From the NCBI GenBank assembly GCA_031262405.1, contig JAISHS010000013.1, positions 1-36,812 of the forward strand: DNA of 36,812 nucleotides, written 5' to 3'. The notes below the pieces were generated by a model. That model had not been told where the DNA came from. It searched no databases and worked only from the letters and a program-made list of their open reading frames with translations. Below, piece by piece: positions 24,054-31,153 of this stretch. Within the stretch, counting starts at the first letter, position 1. Each line of letters opens with the position of its first letter. The position numbers were made by a program, and so were the translations under genes. The stretch is from Oscillospiraceae bacterium. Its GTDB lineage: Bacteria > Bacillota > Clostridia > Oscillospirales > Oscillospiraceae.

Positions 24054-25538
24054 ATGCACGTTTACATTTGGACTCACGCGTATAACGCTGAAAAAACTCT
24101 GCCGCGCACTATAGAAAGCGTTCTGGGTCAAACTTATCGTGATTTCACATACCTTCTGTTAGATAACGGCTCCACCGACTCGACAGGGGACGTCGTGCGC
24201 GAATACGCCGCGTTGGATAGCCGTATTGTGCCGTTCTTCAACGAGAAAAACTGGGTGGGTTACGGTTTCTATGAGGCAATCCGTGACAATGTTATAGACC
24301 GGGATTGCTTTTTCTGTACGCTCGACGCCGACGATGAATATTTGCCGGAGTTTCTTGAAAAATGCGTCGATTTCATGGAACGGTTCGATTGCGACATCGC
24401 CTGCGCCAGTTCGCAAAGTGTTGATGCGGAAACCGGCGAACTACTTGAGGGAAGCAATGCAGTTGATTATGATATGATCATTGAGGGTGAAAAGTTTTCG
24501 GACGAGTTTTTTAATTATGGGCCGATGTTATTCACGATATGGGGGAAGGTGTATAAGTCGTCGGTTTTGAGGAAATTCGATTATGCCTACCGTAAATCAA
24601 TGTCATATGGCTCAGACACCGCTTTCGCGTTAGAGGCGTTTAAACACGCCGACTGCGTAGGTGCGTTAAGCGAGAAGCTGCATAAATACTATATTTCGAA
24701 AAAATCAACGAGCTTTGTTTTTGACGTCAATCGGATATACTCAATTCAAAAAATCGTTGACTTATACTGCAACTATCTCAGGGTCAAGAACGGCTTGACA
24801 GCTGAGAATATCAGTCATGTATACAATGCTTACGCTAACAACATTAATCAAGTGATGGTAATTTTAGAAAATGCCGAGCTTGCTTCAGAAGAGAAGCTGG
24901 CCAAATTATTGCAGCTGATAGATCACGACCACACGCGTGAGCTGATGCGACAAGACTATATAGACAAGCCGTCAAAAGATTTTCTCATACAAAATTTTCA
25001 AGTGTTTATATATAATTTGCTCGACGAGTGCTCTGAGGCCATTGCGCCAACCGCCGTAAAAATCTGTGCGTTCACGGGGCAGGCGCCGGAGCGTCTGCCG
25101 CCTTGGGGCGGGGAGGCTTTAGTGAGCTTTGCGCTGGCTCTGTTGGATGCAATAGGTTCAGCTGCTACACCGTTTGTCCGCAGACTCTTGGCGAAAAGCT
25201 CAATTATCGTATCACTTAACCCGGGTTCGCTTCGGTTTTTACGCGAACCGATTTCACGCGTTATTGATGGCGACGCGGCTGCGGCGTTGGACAGCGTCTT
25301 AGAGCTGCTGGACGAAGAGATTCCCGACGAGTTCGCGGAGGATTTTATTGAGTTGGGCTCGAATCTTTCCGCCGCCGCGGAGAATCCCGGTGCGTGGCTG
25401 CTGTTTCAAAAGCTGCGCGCGCAGTTTTTCATCGAGCAGAGCCGCTTCGATGAGGCGAGAGCGCTGACGGAGGAGCTGGCGGAAATGCTCCCCGGCGATG
25501 AAGAAATTGAAATGCTAAAGCGGGGACTGCCGCAATGA
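24054..25538 (+). CDS. GT2 glycosyltransferase with helical C-terminal extension (paralogue 2)
   Basis: A 494-residue protein. Residues 1-300 are a GT2 core close to the preceding gene (YIWTHAYNAEKTLPRTIESV, YLLLDNGSTDST, TLDADDEYLPEFLEKC, LHKYYISKKS). Residues about 330-494 are an added Leu/Ala/Glu-rich helical region (LDSVLELLDEEIPDEFAEDF, IEQSRFDEARALTEELAEML) ending in a TPR-like pair, absent from the paralogue. It starts at ATG 24054 with no gap after the previous stop. The extension may bind the protein acceptor, by analogy with the TPR-bearing transferase at 15316. Confidence 0.85.
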   Translation: MHVYIWTHAYNAEKTLPRTIESVLGQTYRDFTYLLLDNGSTDSTGDVVREYAALDSRIVPFFNEKNWVGYGFYEAIRDNVIDRDCFFCTLDADDEYLPEFLEKCVDFMERFDCDIACASSQSVDAETGELLEGSNAVDYDMIIEGEKFSDEFFNYGPMLFTIWGKVYKSSVLRKFDYAYRKSMSYGSDTAFALEAFKHADCVGALSEKLHKYYISKKSTSFVFDVNRIYSIQKIVDLYCNYLRVKNGLTAENISHVYNAYANNINQVMVILENAELASEEKLAKLLQLIDHDHTRELMRQDYIDKPSKDFLIQNFQVFIYNLLDECSEAIAPTAVKICAFTGQAPERLPPWGGEALVSFALALLDAIGSAATPFVRRLLAKSSIIVSLNPGSLRFLREPISRVIDGDAAAALDSVLELLDEEIPDEFAEDFIELGSNLSAAAENPGAWLLFQKLRAQFFIEQSRFDEARALTEELAEMLPGDEEIEMLKRGLPQ

Positions 25539-26515
25539 CAAATCATTTCCTGCTCTACGGCCACGGGGGTTCTTACAATCACGGGGCGGAAGCGATAACG
25601 CGCTGCACAATTGAGCTGTTACGCAAGCTCTCGCCGGGTTGCAGGATTAACCTTTCAACCCACTTTGCGGCGCAGGATAGAGAGTTCTCGCTTCCCGCTG
25701 ACGAATTTATAGAACGGGATTTAAGCGGTAAAACCAACGCCGAAATCTATGCGCCGACGATTGAGCGGATTAAACCCGGAAGCGTTTGTTTTCATGTCGG
25801 TGGCGACAATTACTGCTATAAAAACTGGCAGAGGTGGTCGACAATTCACTACGCGGCCTTGGAGCGGGGCGCTTATAGCATTCTGTGGAGCTGCTCTATT
25901 GATCCTGAGGTTATTGACAACGAAATGCTCGTCGCGCTTAAAACGCACCATTTGATTACCGCCCGGGAGAGCATTACCTATAACGCCCTGCTGGAGCGAG
26001 GCTGCACGAATATAATTAAGGTTTCCGATATTGCTTTCGCTCTTGAGCCGGAAAAAGTGGATATCGGAATTAATAATTACGTGGCGCTCAATGTAAGTCC
26101 GCTGGTTGTTCGTAAGAAGCCTTTGGTTCTGGATGCGTTTAGGGCGCTTGCGGAGTATATTCTTGCCGAAACAAGCTATAATATCGCGCTTGTACCGCAC
26201 GTTGTCCAGCCTGCTGACAACGATTTTGACGCTCTGCGGGAATTAAGTATAGGCGATGTAACGCGAGTTACGCTTGTGTCCGATAAGCTTTCTGCGGCGC
26301 AATATAAGTACGTTATATCGAAGGCGCGAGCTTGTATATCCGCCCGAACACACGCGGCAATAGCGGCCTATTCCAGCGGAGTTCCTACACTCGCGGTTGC
26401 ATATTCTGCTAAGGCGCACGGGATAGCGAAAGAAGTTGGGCTGCCAGTGATAGACCTTGCTGAAATAACAGACGCAAATTCGTTGATTGAACACCTCCGC
26501 CGCCTTCTCCCCTAA
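25535..26515 (+). CDS. Polysaccharide pyruvyl transferase family protein
   Basis: A 326-residue member of the pyruvyl transferase family, which adds ketal pyruvate to surface sugars using phosphoenolpyruvate. Visible features: LLYGHGGSYNHGAEAITR at the N-terminus, FHVGGDNYCYKNW, and the C-terminal ISARTHAAIAAYSSGVPTLA with YSAKAHGIAKEVGL, all typical. Genes of this family are often clustered with FrhB-like proteins, as here. It overlaps the previous gene by 4 bases and ends the plus-strand block at the long hairpin. Target sugar unknown. Confidence 0.87.
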   Translation: MTNHFLLYGHGGSYNHGAEAITRCTIELLRKLSPGCRINLSTHFAAQDREFSLPADEFIERDLSGKTNAEIYAPTIERIKPGSVCFHVGGDNYCYKNWQRWSTIHYAALERGAYSILWSCSIDPEVIDNEMLVALKTHHLITARESITYNALLERGCTNIIKVSDIAFALEPEKVDIGINNYVALNVSPLVVRKKPLVLDAFRALAEYILAETSYNIALVPHVVQPADNDFDALRELSIGDVTRVTLVSDKLSAAQYKYVISKARACISARTHAAIAAYSSGVPTLAVAYSAKAHGIAKEVGLPVIDLAEITDANSLIEHLRRLLP

Positions 26516-26560
26516 CGCAAAGCAGCTGCTCCCTTCGGAGCAGCTGCTTTGCGTTAGGGG
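26509..26560. terminator. Perfect 24-bp inverted repeat between convergent blocks
   Basis: 26509-26532 is perfectly complementary to 26537-26560, with loop CTTC. It contains the pyruvyl transferase stop codon and lies 11 bases from the end of the minus-strand gene. Neither side has a T run, so it is a likely but atypical bidirectional terminator. Confidence 0.75.
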
Positions 26561-26570
26561 GTCACGCCTC

Positions 26571-27092
26571 TTACGCCGAGACTACGCGGTGCAGGCCGGT
26601 GACGATTTCGACCTCGGTGACGGTTATGCCGAGCTGCTTGGCGATCTGGGTCTTGTCTGCGCCCTCGTCCAGCAGACGCGTTATCCGGGCGCGGCGGCTC
26701 TCGGGCGCAGGAGGCGCCTCGAGCAGCGGATCGCCCGAGACAAGCTCGTCCACAACGTGCTCAAATAGGGGGATTACGTCCTGAGAAGCGGCCTTCTTTG
26801 ACCGGGAGCGCGGCTTCTTTTCTATCGGGGGCGCTTCAAGCTCCAGAGGCTCCGCCTGCGGGAGATGCAGCTGCCCGAGCCGCCGGATCTCGTCCTTCGA
26901 CTCTCGCACCTGGTCAAAATATTCCTCCATGGCGTCCTCAACCATACGGTACAGCTTCAAGAGCTCCGCTTCCTTCTCGCTGAGCAGCTTTTTTTGCTGC
27001 CTAATTCCGGAGAACAAAAACCGAGCCAAAATAAGTACCGCACAGACCAGAGCGAAAATGAAGAGCGCAAATGCGTAGTTACCTGTGGCCAT
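26571..27092 (-). CDS. SwrB/DUF6115-like single-pass membrane protein
   Basis: A 173-residue protein. A transmembrane helix is at residues 7-28 (AFALFIFALVCAVLILARFL), then a coiled coil (KEAELLKLYRMVEDAMEEYF) and a basic/Pro-rich linker. The C-terminus is a small helix-turn-helix-like unit (RRARITRLLDEGADKTQIAK, QLGITVTEVEIVTGL), as in DUF6115 and SwrB proteins. Bacillus swrB likewise follows sigD at the end of the fla/che operon, where it promotes basal body maturation. The call rests on architecture and position. Confidence 0.7.
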   Translation of the reverse strand: MATGNYAFALFIFALVCAVLILARFLFSGIRQQKKLLSEKEAELLKLYRMVEDAMEEYFDQVRESKDEIRRLGQLHLPQAEPLELEAPPIEKKPRSRSKKAASQDVIPLFEHVVDELVSGDPLLEAPPAPESRRARITRLLDEGADKTQIAKQLGITVTEVEIVTGLHRVVSA

Positions 27093-27116
27093 AATCCCAA
27101 ATTCCTGCCTTATATC

Positions 27117-27437
27117 TTATATTTTGATATCTATCAAATGCTTAACCGCGGGCGCGGAGAGCTCCTCGGCTAGCTTTTCCTCGCTGGTCGGAGGACGAGA
27201 GCTGCCGCCGTCGCCGTAATAGTCCTCGCTGCCGCCGTCCGAATCGAAACGCAGCTGCGTCTCGTCCGGCTTTTGATTTGCCTCGATCTTCTTAGGCTCC
27301 TGACTGTCAACCGCCTTTTGCTGGGCAGTCAGAAACTCCTGGTGAACGTCGCCCCGCTTGAGCGCGGCGGAAACATCCCTGGCATAGTCGTTCGTGCGAG
27401 TTATCATTATTTGGTTGTCAATACCGCCCATCGACAT
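27117..27437 (-). CDS. Conserved small flagellar-operon protein, function unknown
   Basis: A 106-residue hydrophilic protein (GIDNQIMITRTNDYARDVSA) ending HLIDIKI. Clostridial flagellar operons often carry a small charged protein with this layout: a short 'D-x-Q-x-x-x-x-R' start, a variable Lys/Glu/Gln-rich middle and a D-I-K/R-I/V terminus. ATG 27437 is preferred over GTG 27446 because GGGGTG sits just upstream. It lies between fliA and the SwrB-like gene. No function is known to me. Confidence 0.65.
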   Translation of the reverse strand: MSMGGIDNQIMITRTNDYARDVSAALKRGDVHQEFLTAQQKAVDSQEPKKIEANQKPDETQLRFDSDGGSEDYYGDGGSSRPPTSEEKLAEELSAPAVKHLIDIKI

Positions 27438-27499
27438 AATGCACACCCCACAACTTCGCTGTTTATAGTACCGTGTTGTCTATGTCTCTGAAAAGGGAA

Positions 27500-28270
27500 T
27501 TAAGAGGTTCCCAAGCTTTGCTTTAGCTTGATGAGCACTCGGGAGTGTATCTGTGACACCCGAGACTCGGTGATGTCCATCACGCGGGCGATTTCCTTGA
27601 GGAGAAGTCCCTCGTGGTAATACAGAGTGACGATGAGCCGCTCCCGCTCGGGAAGCGCTTCAATCGCCTCTGCCAGCAGAGCCTTTTTTTCCTTCTCCAT
27701 CAGAAGACTCTCGGGGGTCTGGCCGTCATCCGCCAAAGCTTCCCGCGCGGGAATATCGGGATTGAGCGAATCCTCAAAGCTCACGATGTTGAACATATGC
27801 GCGTGGTACAGCGCCTTTTTGACCTGATCCTCGGGGATGTTAAGCTCCGCCGCGACGTCCGCGTCGCGAACCGCTGACTGACGCTCGCCCTCCAGCCGCT
27901 CATAAGCGTCGCTGATTGCGCCGATTTTCTTCCTCAGCCCGGGAGACGCCCAGTCCTGAGAGCGCATATAGTCCAAGATTTCTCCGCGGACGCGGGGGAC
28001 GGCAAAGGTGTCAAATTTTATGCCGGAGTCCGGATCATAGCGATCCATGGCGTCAATGAGGCCAAGAATGCCCGTGCTCAAGAAATCGTCATATTCGTTA
28101 TATCCGCTGTATTTCGGCATCATTCTGCGAACTATCCACTTCACAAGGTAGGAATAGTGTAGAATAAGGTCGTTTCTCACCTCAAGGTCGCCTGTTTTTT
28201 TAAAGCGCAACCACAGCTTTTTCAGCGCGTCATCGGTGAGTACAGGTTTGCCGGCGGCCGGCTCGTTCAT
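27500..28270 (-). CDS. fliA: Flagellar sigma factor FliA/SigD
   Basis: The sigma-28 factor for late flagellar genes. At 256 residues it is typical of the FliA/WhiG class. Region 2 is clear (LVKWIVRRMMPKYSGYNEYD, GLIDAMDRYDPDSGIKFDTF, VPRVRGEILDYMRSQDW), region 3 covers residues about 110-180, and region 4 ends the protein (ALPERERLIVTLYYHEGLLL, ITESRVSQIHSRVLIKLKQ). The gene lies 22 bases after the PilZ gene in the same transcript. Its likely target promoter is at 14173-14200. Confidence 0.96.
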   Translation of the reverse strand: MNEPAAGKPVLTDDALKKLWLRFKKTGDLEVRNDLILHYSYLVKWIVRRMMPKYSGYNEYDDFLSTGILGLIDAMDRYDPDSGIKFDTFAVPRVRGEILDYMRSQDWASPGLRKKIGAISDAYERLEGERQSAVRDADVAAELNIPEDQVKKALYHAHMFNIVSFEDSLNPDIPAREALADDGQTPESLLMEKEKKALLAEAIEALPERERLIVTLYYHEGLLLKEIARVMDITESRVSQIHSRVLIKLKQSLGTS

Positions 28271-28292
28271 ATTTCTCGCCCCTCTTATACTG

Positions 28293-28976
28293 CTAAATCC
28301 GGCGCTTTTGAAGCTGACGCCGCTGCATGTCGAGAGTGTATTTTCCGAGTAGCCCCGCCAGCCGTGCGCCGCCGTTTATAAAGCACAAGCCGACAAGGGT
28401 GTTTTTATAGCCCGTGGGTGATTCATGAATCCGGCGAACCCGGGCTACTACGAGAAGCGGCGGCGAGGTGGGCTGGGGCCACTTGAGGTCAAGCTCCAGC
28501 AGATATCGCTCGCCCACGGCATAGTTTCCTCCGACTAAGAGCGCAACGCCCGTCTCGCTGATGTCTCTTGTGCGCACGCGCTCTATTAGCCGCTCTTCAT
28601 CAACGACTAAGAAGGCCTCGCCGTCTTTTTCGGGCAGGGAATAGATGGCTGCGTCCATCCGCACAGGAAAACGGTAGGCATGGCGGCGCTGCTCCTTCTC
28701 CGGAGAGGAGATTATTTTAAATTCGATATTCTTGAGGTTGCCTTCAAGGTTTAGGGTGACGACGCGCACTCTGACGCTGTATCGACCGGTTTCGCGATAA
28801 AAGACAGCCGTCAGCTCCTCGTCGGTGTGGAGGATGATCGGAACGCCCTTGTATGTAGGTAACTGCGCGTAAATTGTGGAATCGGCGTAGTATTCCACCA
28901 TCGTTCGATAGTAAGGAGAGTTCTTTCGGAATATGTCTATTTTGTCTCCGATTGCCGGAACCAGCTTGATACTCAT
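28293..28976 (-). CDS. PilZ-domain c-di-GMP receptor, YcgR/MotI-like
   Basis: A flagellar brake protein that binds c-di-GMP and acts on the motor. The N-terminal YcgR-type domain (residues 1-90) is followed by PilZ with both ligand motifs: RRHAYR at 97-102 (RxxxR) and DISETG at 138-143. The C-terminus (VGLCFINGG) is typical. At 227 residues it is close to Bacillus YpfA/MotI. It sits in the fla operon between flhG and fliA, in the place where Bacillus carries che genes. Confidence 0.93.
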   Translation of the reverse strand: MSIKLVPAIGDKIDIFRKNSPYYRTMVEYYADSTIYAQLPTYKGVPIILHTDEELTAVFYRETGRYSVRVRVVTLNLEGNLKNIEFKIISSPEKEQRRHAYRFPVRMDAAIYSLPEKDGEAFLVVDEERLIERVRTRDISETGVALLVGGNYAVGERYLLELDLKWPQPTSPPLLVVARVRRIHESPTGYKNTLVGLCFINGGARLAGLLGKYTLDMQRRQLQKRRI

Positions 28977-28997
28977 ATCTGTAACCGTGCCTTATAT

Positions 28998-29879
28998 TTA
29001 GTTTCTGCCGAAAACGCGTGAGAAGAAGCGAGATAGTCTGCCGCTCGATGCGGGGTCAATTGGGATGTTGAGAAGATTGTGAGCTATTGCCTTTATGTCC
29101 CGAGCCACGAGTCCCTCCGGCTGGGTGAGCATAAGGGGGGTCTGGCGTTTTATGGATTCCTCCACGGCTCTGTCATAGCGGACGAAGCCGAGAGCGTTTA
29201 CGTGCTTGCCCATATAGCGGCTGACTATATTGAGGAAACCGTCTAAAACTCGATTGGCCTCTTCCTTATTGTCGCACTTATTCATTATTATGTCAAGTGT
29301 ATGTGTGCAATCTCTTTGAACAACCGTCTTAACAAGGGCATAAGCGTCCAAAATTGCAGTGGGTTCAGGGGTAGTAACTATCACAGTTTCAGTGGAAGCG
29401 AGGATAAGCTGGACAATATTCTCCGTAATTCCGGCTCCGGCGTCGCAAATAATTATGTCAGCCGGATTCTCAAGACTGATAATGCCGCCCAGAACGTCTT
29501 GGAGCTGCTGATCGTCCATGTTGATAAGCTCCATTACGCCGGAGCCGCCCGAGATAAAACGCACTCCGCCATGGCCGGTCTGAACGATTTCCTCCAGAGT
29601 TTTTTCACCGCTTAGAAAGTGACTGACATTATAACGGGAGGCGACGCCCAGCATTACGTCTATATTGGCAAGACCGAAGTCGGCGTCCACCACCATCGGG
29701 TGCACGCCCATCGCGCTCAGCGCCAAGGCAAGATTGACCGAAAAACTGGATTTCCCCACGCCGCCTTTTCCGCTGGCGACTGTGATGATCTTGGGGTTCC
29801 GGCTTTTGCTCATCATCTGCCTAAGATTGTAAGCCTGATCTAAGTTCGTCTCAATCATTTGTTCATTGCTCCGGTTCAT
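28998..29879 (-). CDS. flhG: Flagellar number regulator FlhG (MinD-like ATPase)
   Basis: FlhG controls flagellar number and place and stimulates FlhF GTPase. The N-terminal FlhF-activating helix is present (LDQAYNLR, residues 13-20). The deviant Walker A GKGGVGKSS is at 37-45, followed by the MinD-type DADFGLANIDVMLG. The C-terminus is basic and amphipathic (LSRFFSRVFGRN), suiting membrane binding. 293 residues, normal. Its start overlaps the flhF stop by 4 bases. Confidence 0.97.
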   Translation of the reverse strand: MNRSNEQMIETNLDQAYNLRQMMSKSRNPKIITVASGKGGVGKSSFSVNLALALSAMGVHPMVVDADFGLANIDVMLGVASRYNVSHFLSGEKTLEEIVQTGHGGVRFISGGSGVMELINMDDQQLQDVLGGIISLENPADIIICDAGAGITENIVQLILASTETVIVTTPEPTAILDAYALVKTVVQRDCTHTLDIIMNKCDNKEEANRVLDGFLNIVSRYMGKHVNALGFVRYDRAVEESIKRQTPLMLTQPEGLVARDIKAIAHNLLNIPIDPASSGRLSRFFSRVFGRN

Positions 29880-31153
29880 TTTGTAACCACGGTAGTTCCC
29901 GTTGAAGCCATTTGCTTAGCTGCGGCAGTTCGCTTGACGGAAGGAGTCTCCTTTGAGTTTGTTCTTTTCACGGGCTTTTCGGCGGGCGCGGGAGGCTCCG
30001 GCGTAAAGCGCGGCTCCAGCCCTAAAATCTGCTTTGCGGCAGTTTCCGTATTCAGAACCTCTATGTCGTTGGGGACGTTTTGCCCCGTCGTGACATAGGA
30101 GAGCGGCTTTTTGGAATACCAGCTCAGATTTATAATCATGCCGCGGTAACGGGTCTCGTCTAGCTTTGTTACGACAAGCTTATAGTCCGGCAGGAAGCTG
30201 TAGCTGTCCAGAACCTCCTTTGCCGACGGAAAGCTGATGGAGGCGGAGATGCAAAGCAGAATATCCTCCGGGTGAGTCAGCTCAATTATCTGCCGAACCT
30301 CCTCACAGTGGCGCGCTTCGCCGGTCTGCTTGCCCGCCGTGTCGATGAAAATCACGTCCAGATCGGCCATGCTCTCGAGCGCGGCCGTCAGCTCGTCCGG
30401 TTTATAGACGACCTGAAGCGGAATTTCAAGAATGTCCGCATAGGTCTGCATCTGCTCCTGCGCGGCGATTCTATAGGTGTCGGTGTTTATTATGCCGACC
30501 TTTTTCTGCTTGCTCATGACGAAATTGGCGGCCAGCTTGACGATGGAGGTGGTTTTGCCGACGCCGGTCGGTCCGACGACGAGCACCACCTTTTGGGAGA
30601 ATTTTTTGTGCTGGACAATGCTGGGGGTGCCCAACTGCTCCATGATCAGGTGACTCATTATCTCGGTCGGCGAGGCGTTCGGCTGGTGGCGCAAAATCGC
30701 GACGGTTTCCTTCGCGATTGAGTGCGCCAGCTCCTCACGTACCTGATTTTCAAGCAGGTTGCAGAAGAGCTCGGCAACCTCCTCCGGATAGTCATAGGTG
30801 ACGTCGCGCTTTACAAAGTTAAATTTGTCGACAAAGCCCTTGAGCATACCGTCCAAATCGTCGAGACGACGGGTCAGCAGCTCTATCTGATCTTGATTAT
30901 ATAGCACCTCTTGAGTCTCTTTTTCGGGTTTTGGGGCGGATGGCTCAAAATTTTCGCGAAATTTAAGAACCGAGGGCACCTTCTCCGGGTCATAGGCGAC
31001 CATAAGCTCTATATGGCGCTTTTTGAACAGCCCAAAGAACCCTTTTTGACGTATCTTCCTGTTGTTAAGTATGACCGAGTCCGCGCCAAGCTCACGGATT
31101 ATGGTGGTCATAGCCTCGTGCATATCACGGGCAACATATCTCTTCACAAGCAT
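29876..31153 (-). CDS. flhF: Flagellar SRP-type GTPase FlhF, with extra C-terminal tail
   Basis: FlhF is an SRP-family GTPase that sets where flagella form. Residues 1-60 are the B domain (MLVKRYVARDMHEAMTTIIR). The NG domain has GPTGVGKTT at 194-202, DTYRIAAQEQ, FIDTAGK and TKLDETRYRG. After the normal end near ILGLEP (about residue 382) there is an extra tail of about 40 residues rich in Pro, Lys and Thr (PEPPAPAEKPVKRTNSKE). The family usually stops near residue 370-385. It begins directly after flhA. Confidence 0.96.
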   Translation of the reverse strand: MLVKRYVARDMHEAMTTIIRELGADSVILNNRKIRQKGFFGLFKKRHIELMVAYDPEKVPSVLKFRENFEPSAPKPEKETQEVLYNQDQIELLTRRLDDLDGMLKGFVDKFNFVKRDVTYDYPEEVAELFCNLLENQVREELAHSIAKETVAILRHQPNASPTEIMSHLIMEQLGTPSIVQHKKFSQKVVLVVGPTGVGKTTSIVKLAANFVMSKQKKVGIINTDTYRIAAQEQMQTYADILEIPLQVVYKPDELTAALESMADLDVIFIDTAGKQTGEARHCEEVRQIIELTHPEDILLCISASISFPSAKEVLDSYSFLPDYKLVVTKLDETRYRGMIINLSWYSKKPLSYVTTGQNVPNDIEVLNTETAAKQILGLEPRFTPEPPAPAEKPVKRTNSKETPSVKRTAAAKQMASTGTTVVTK

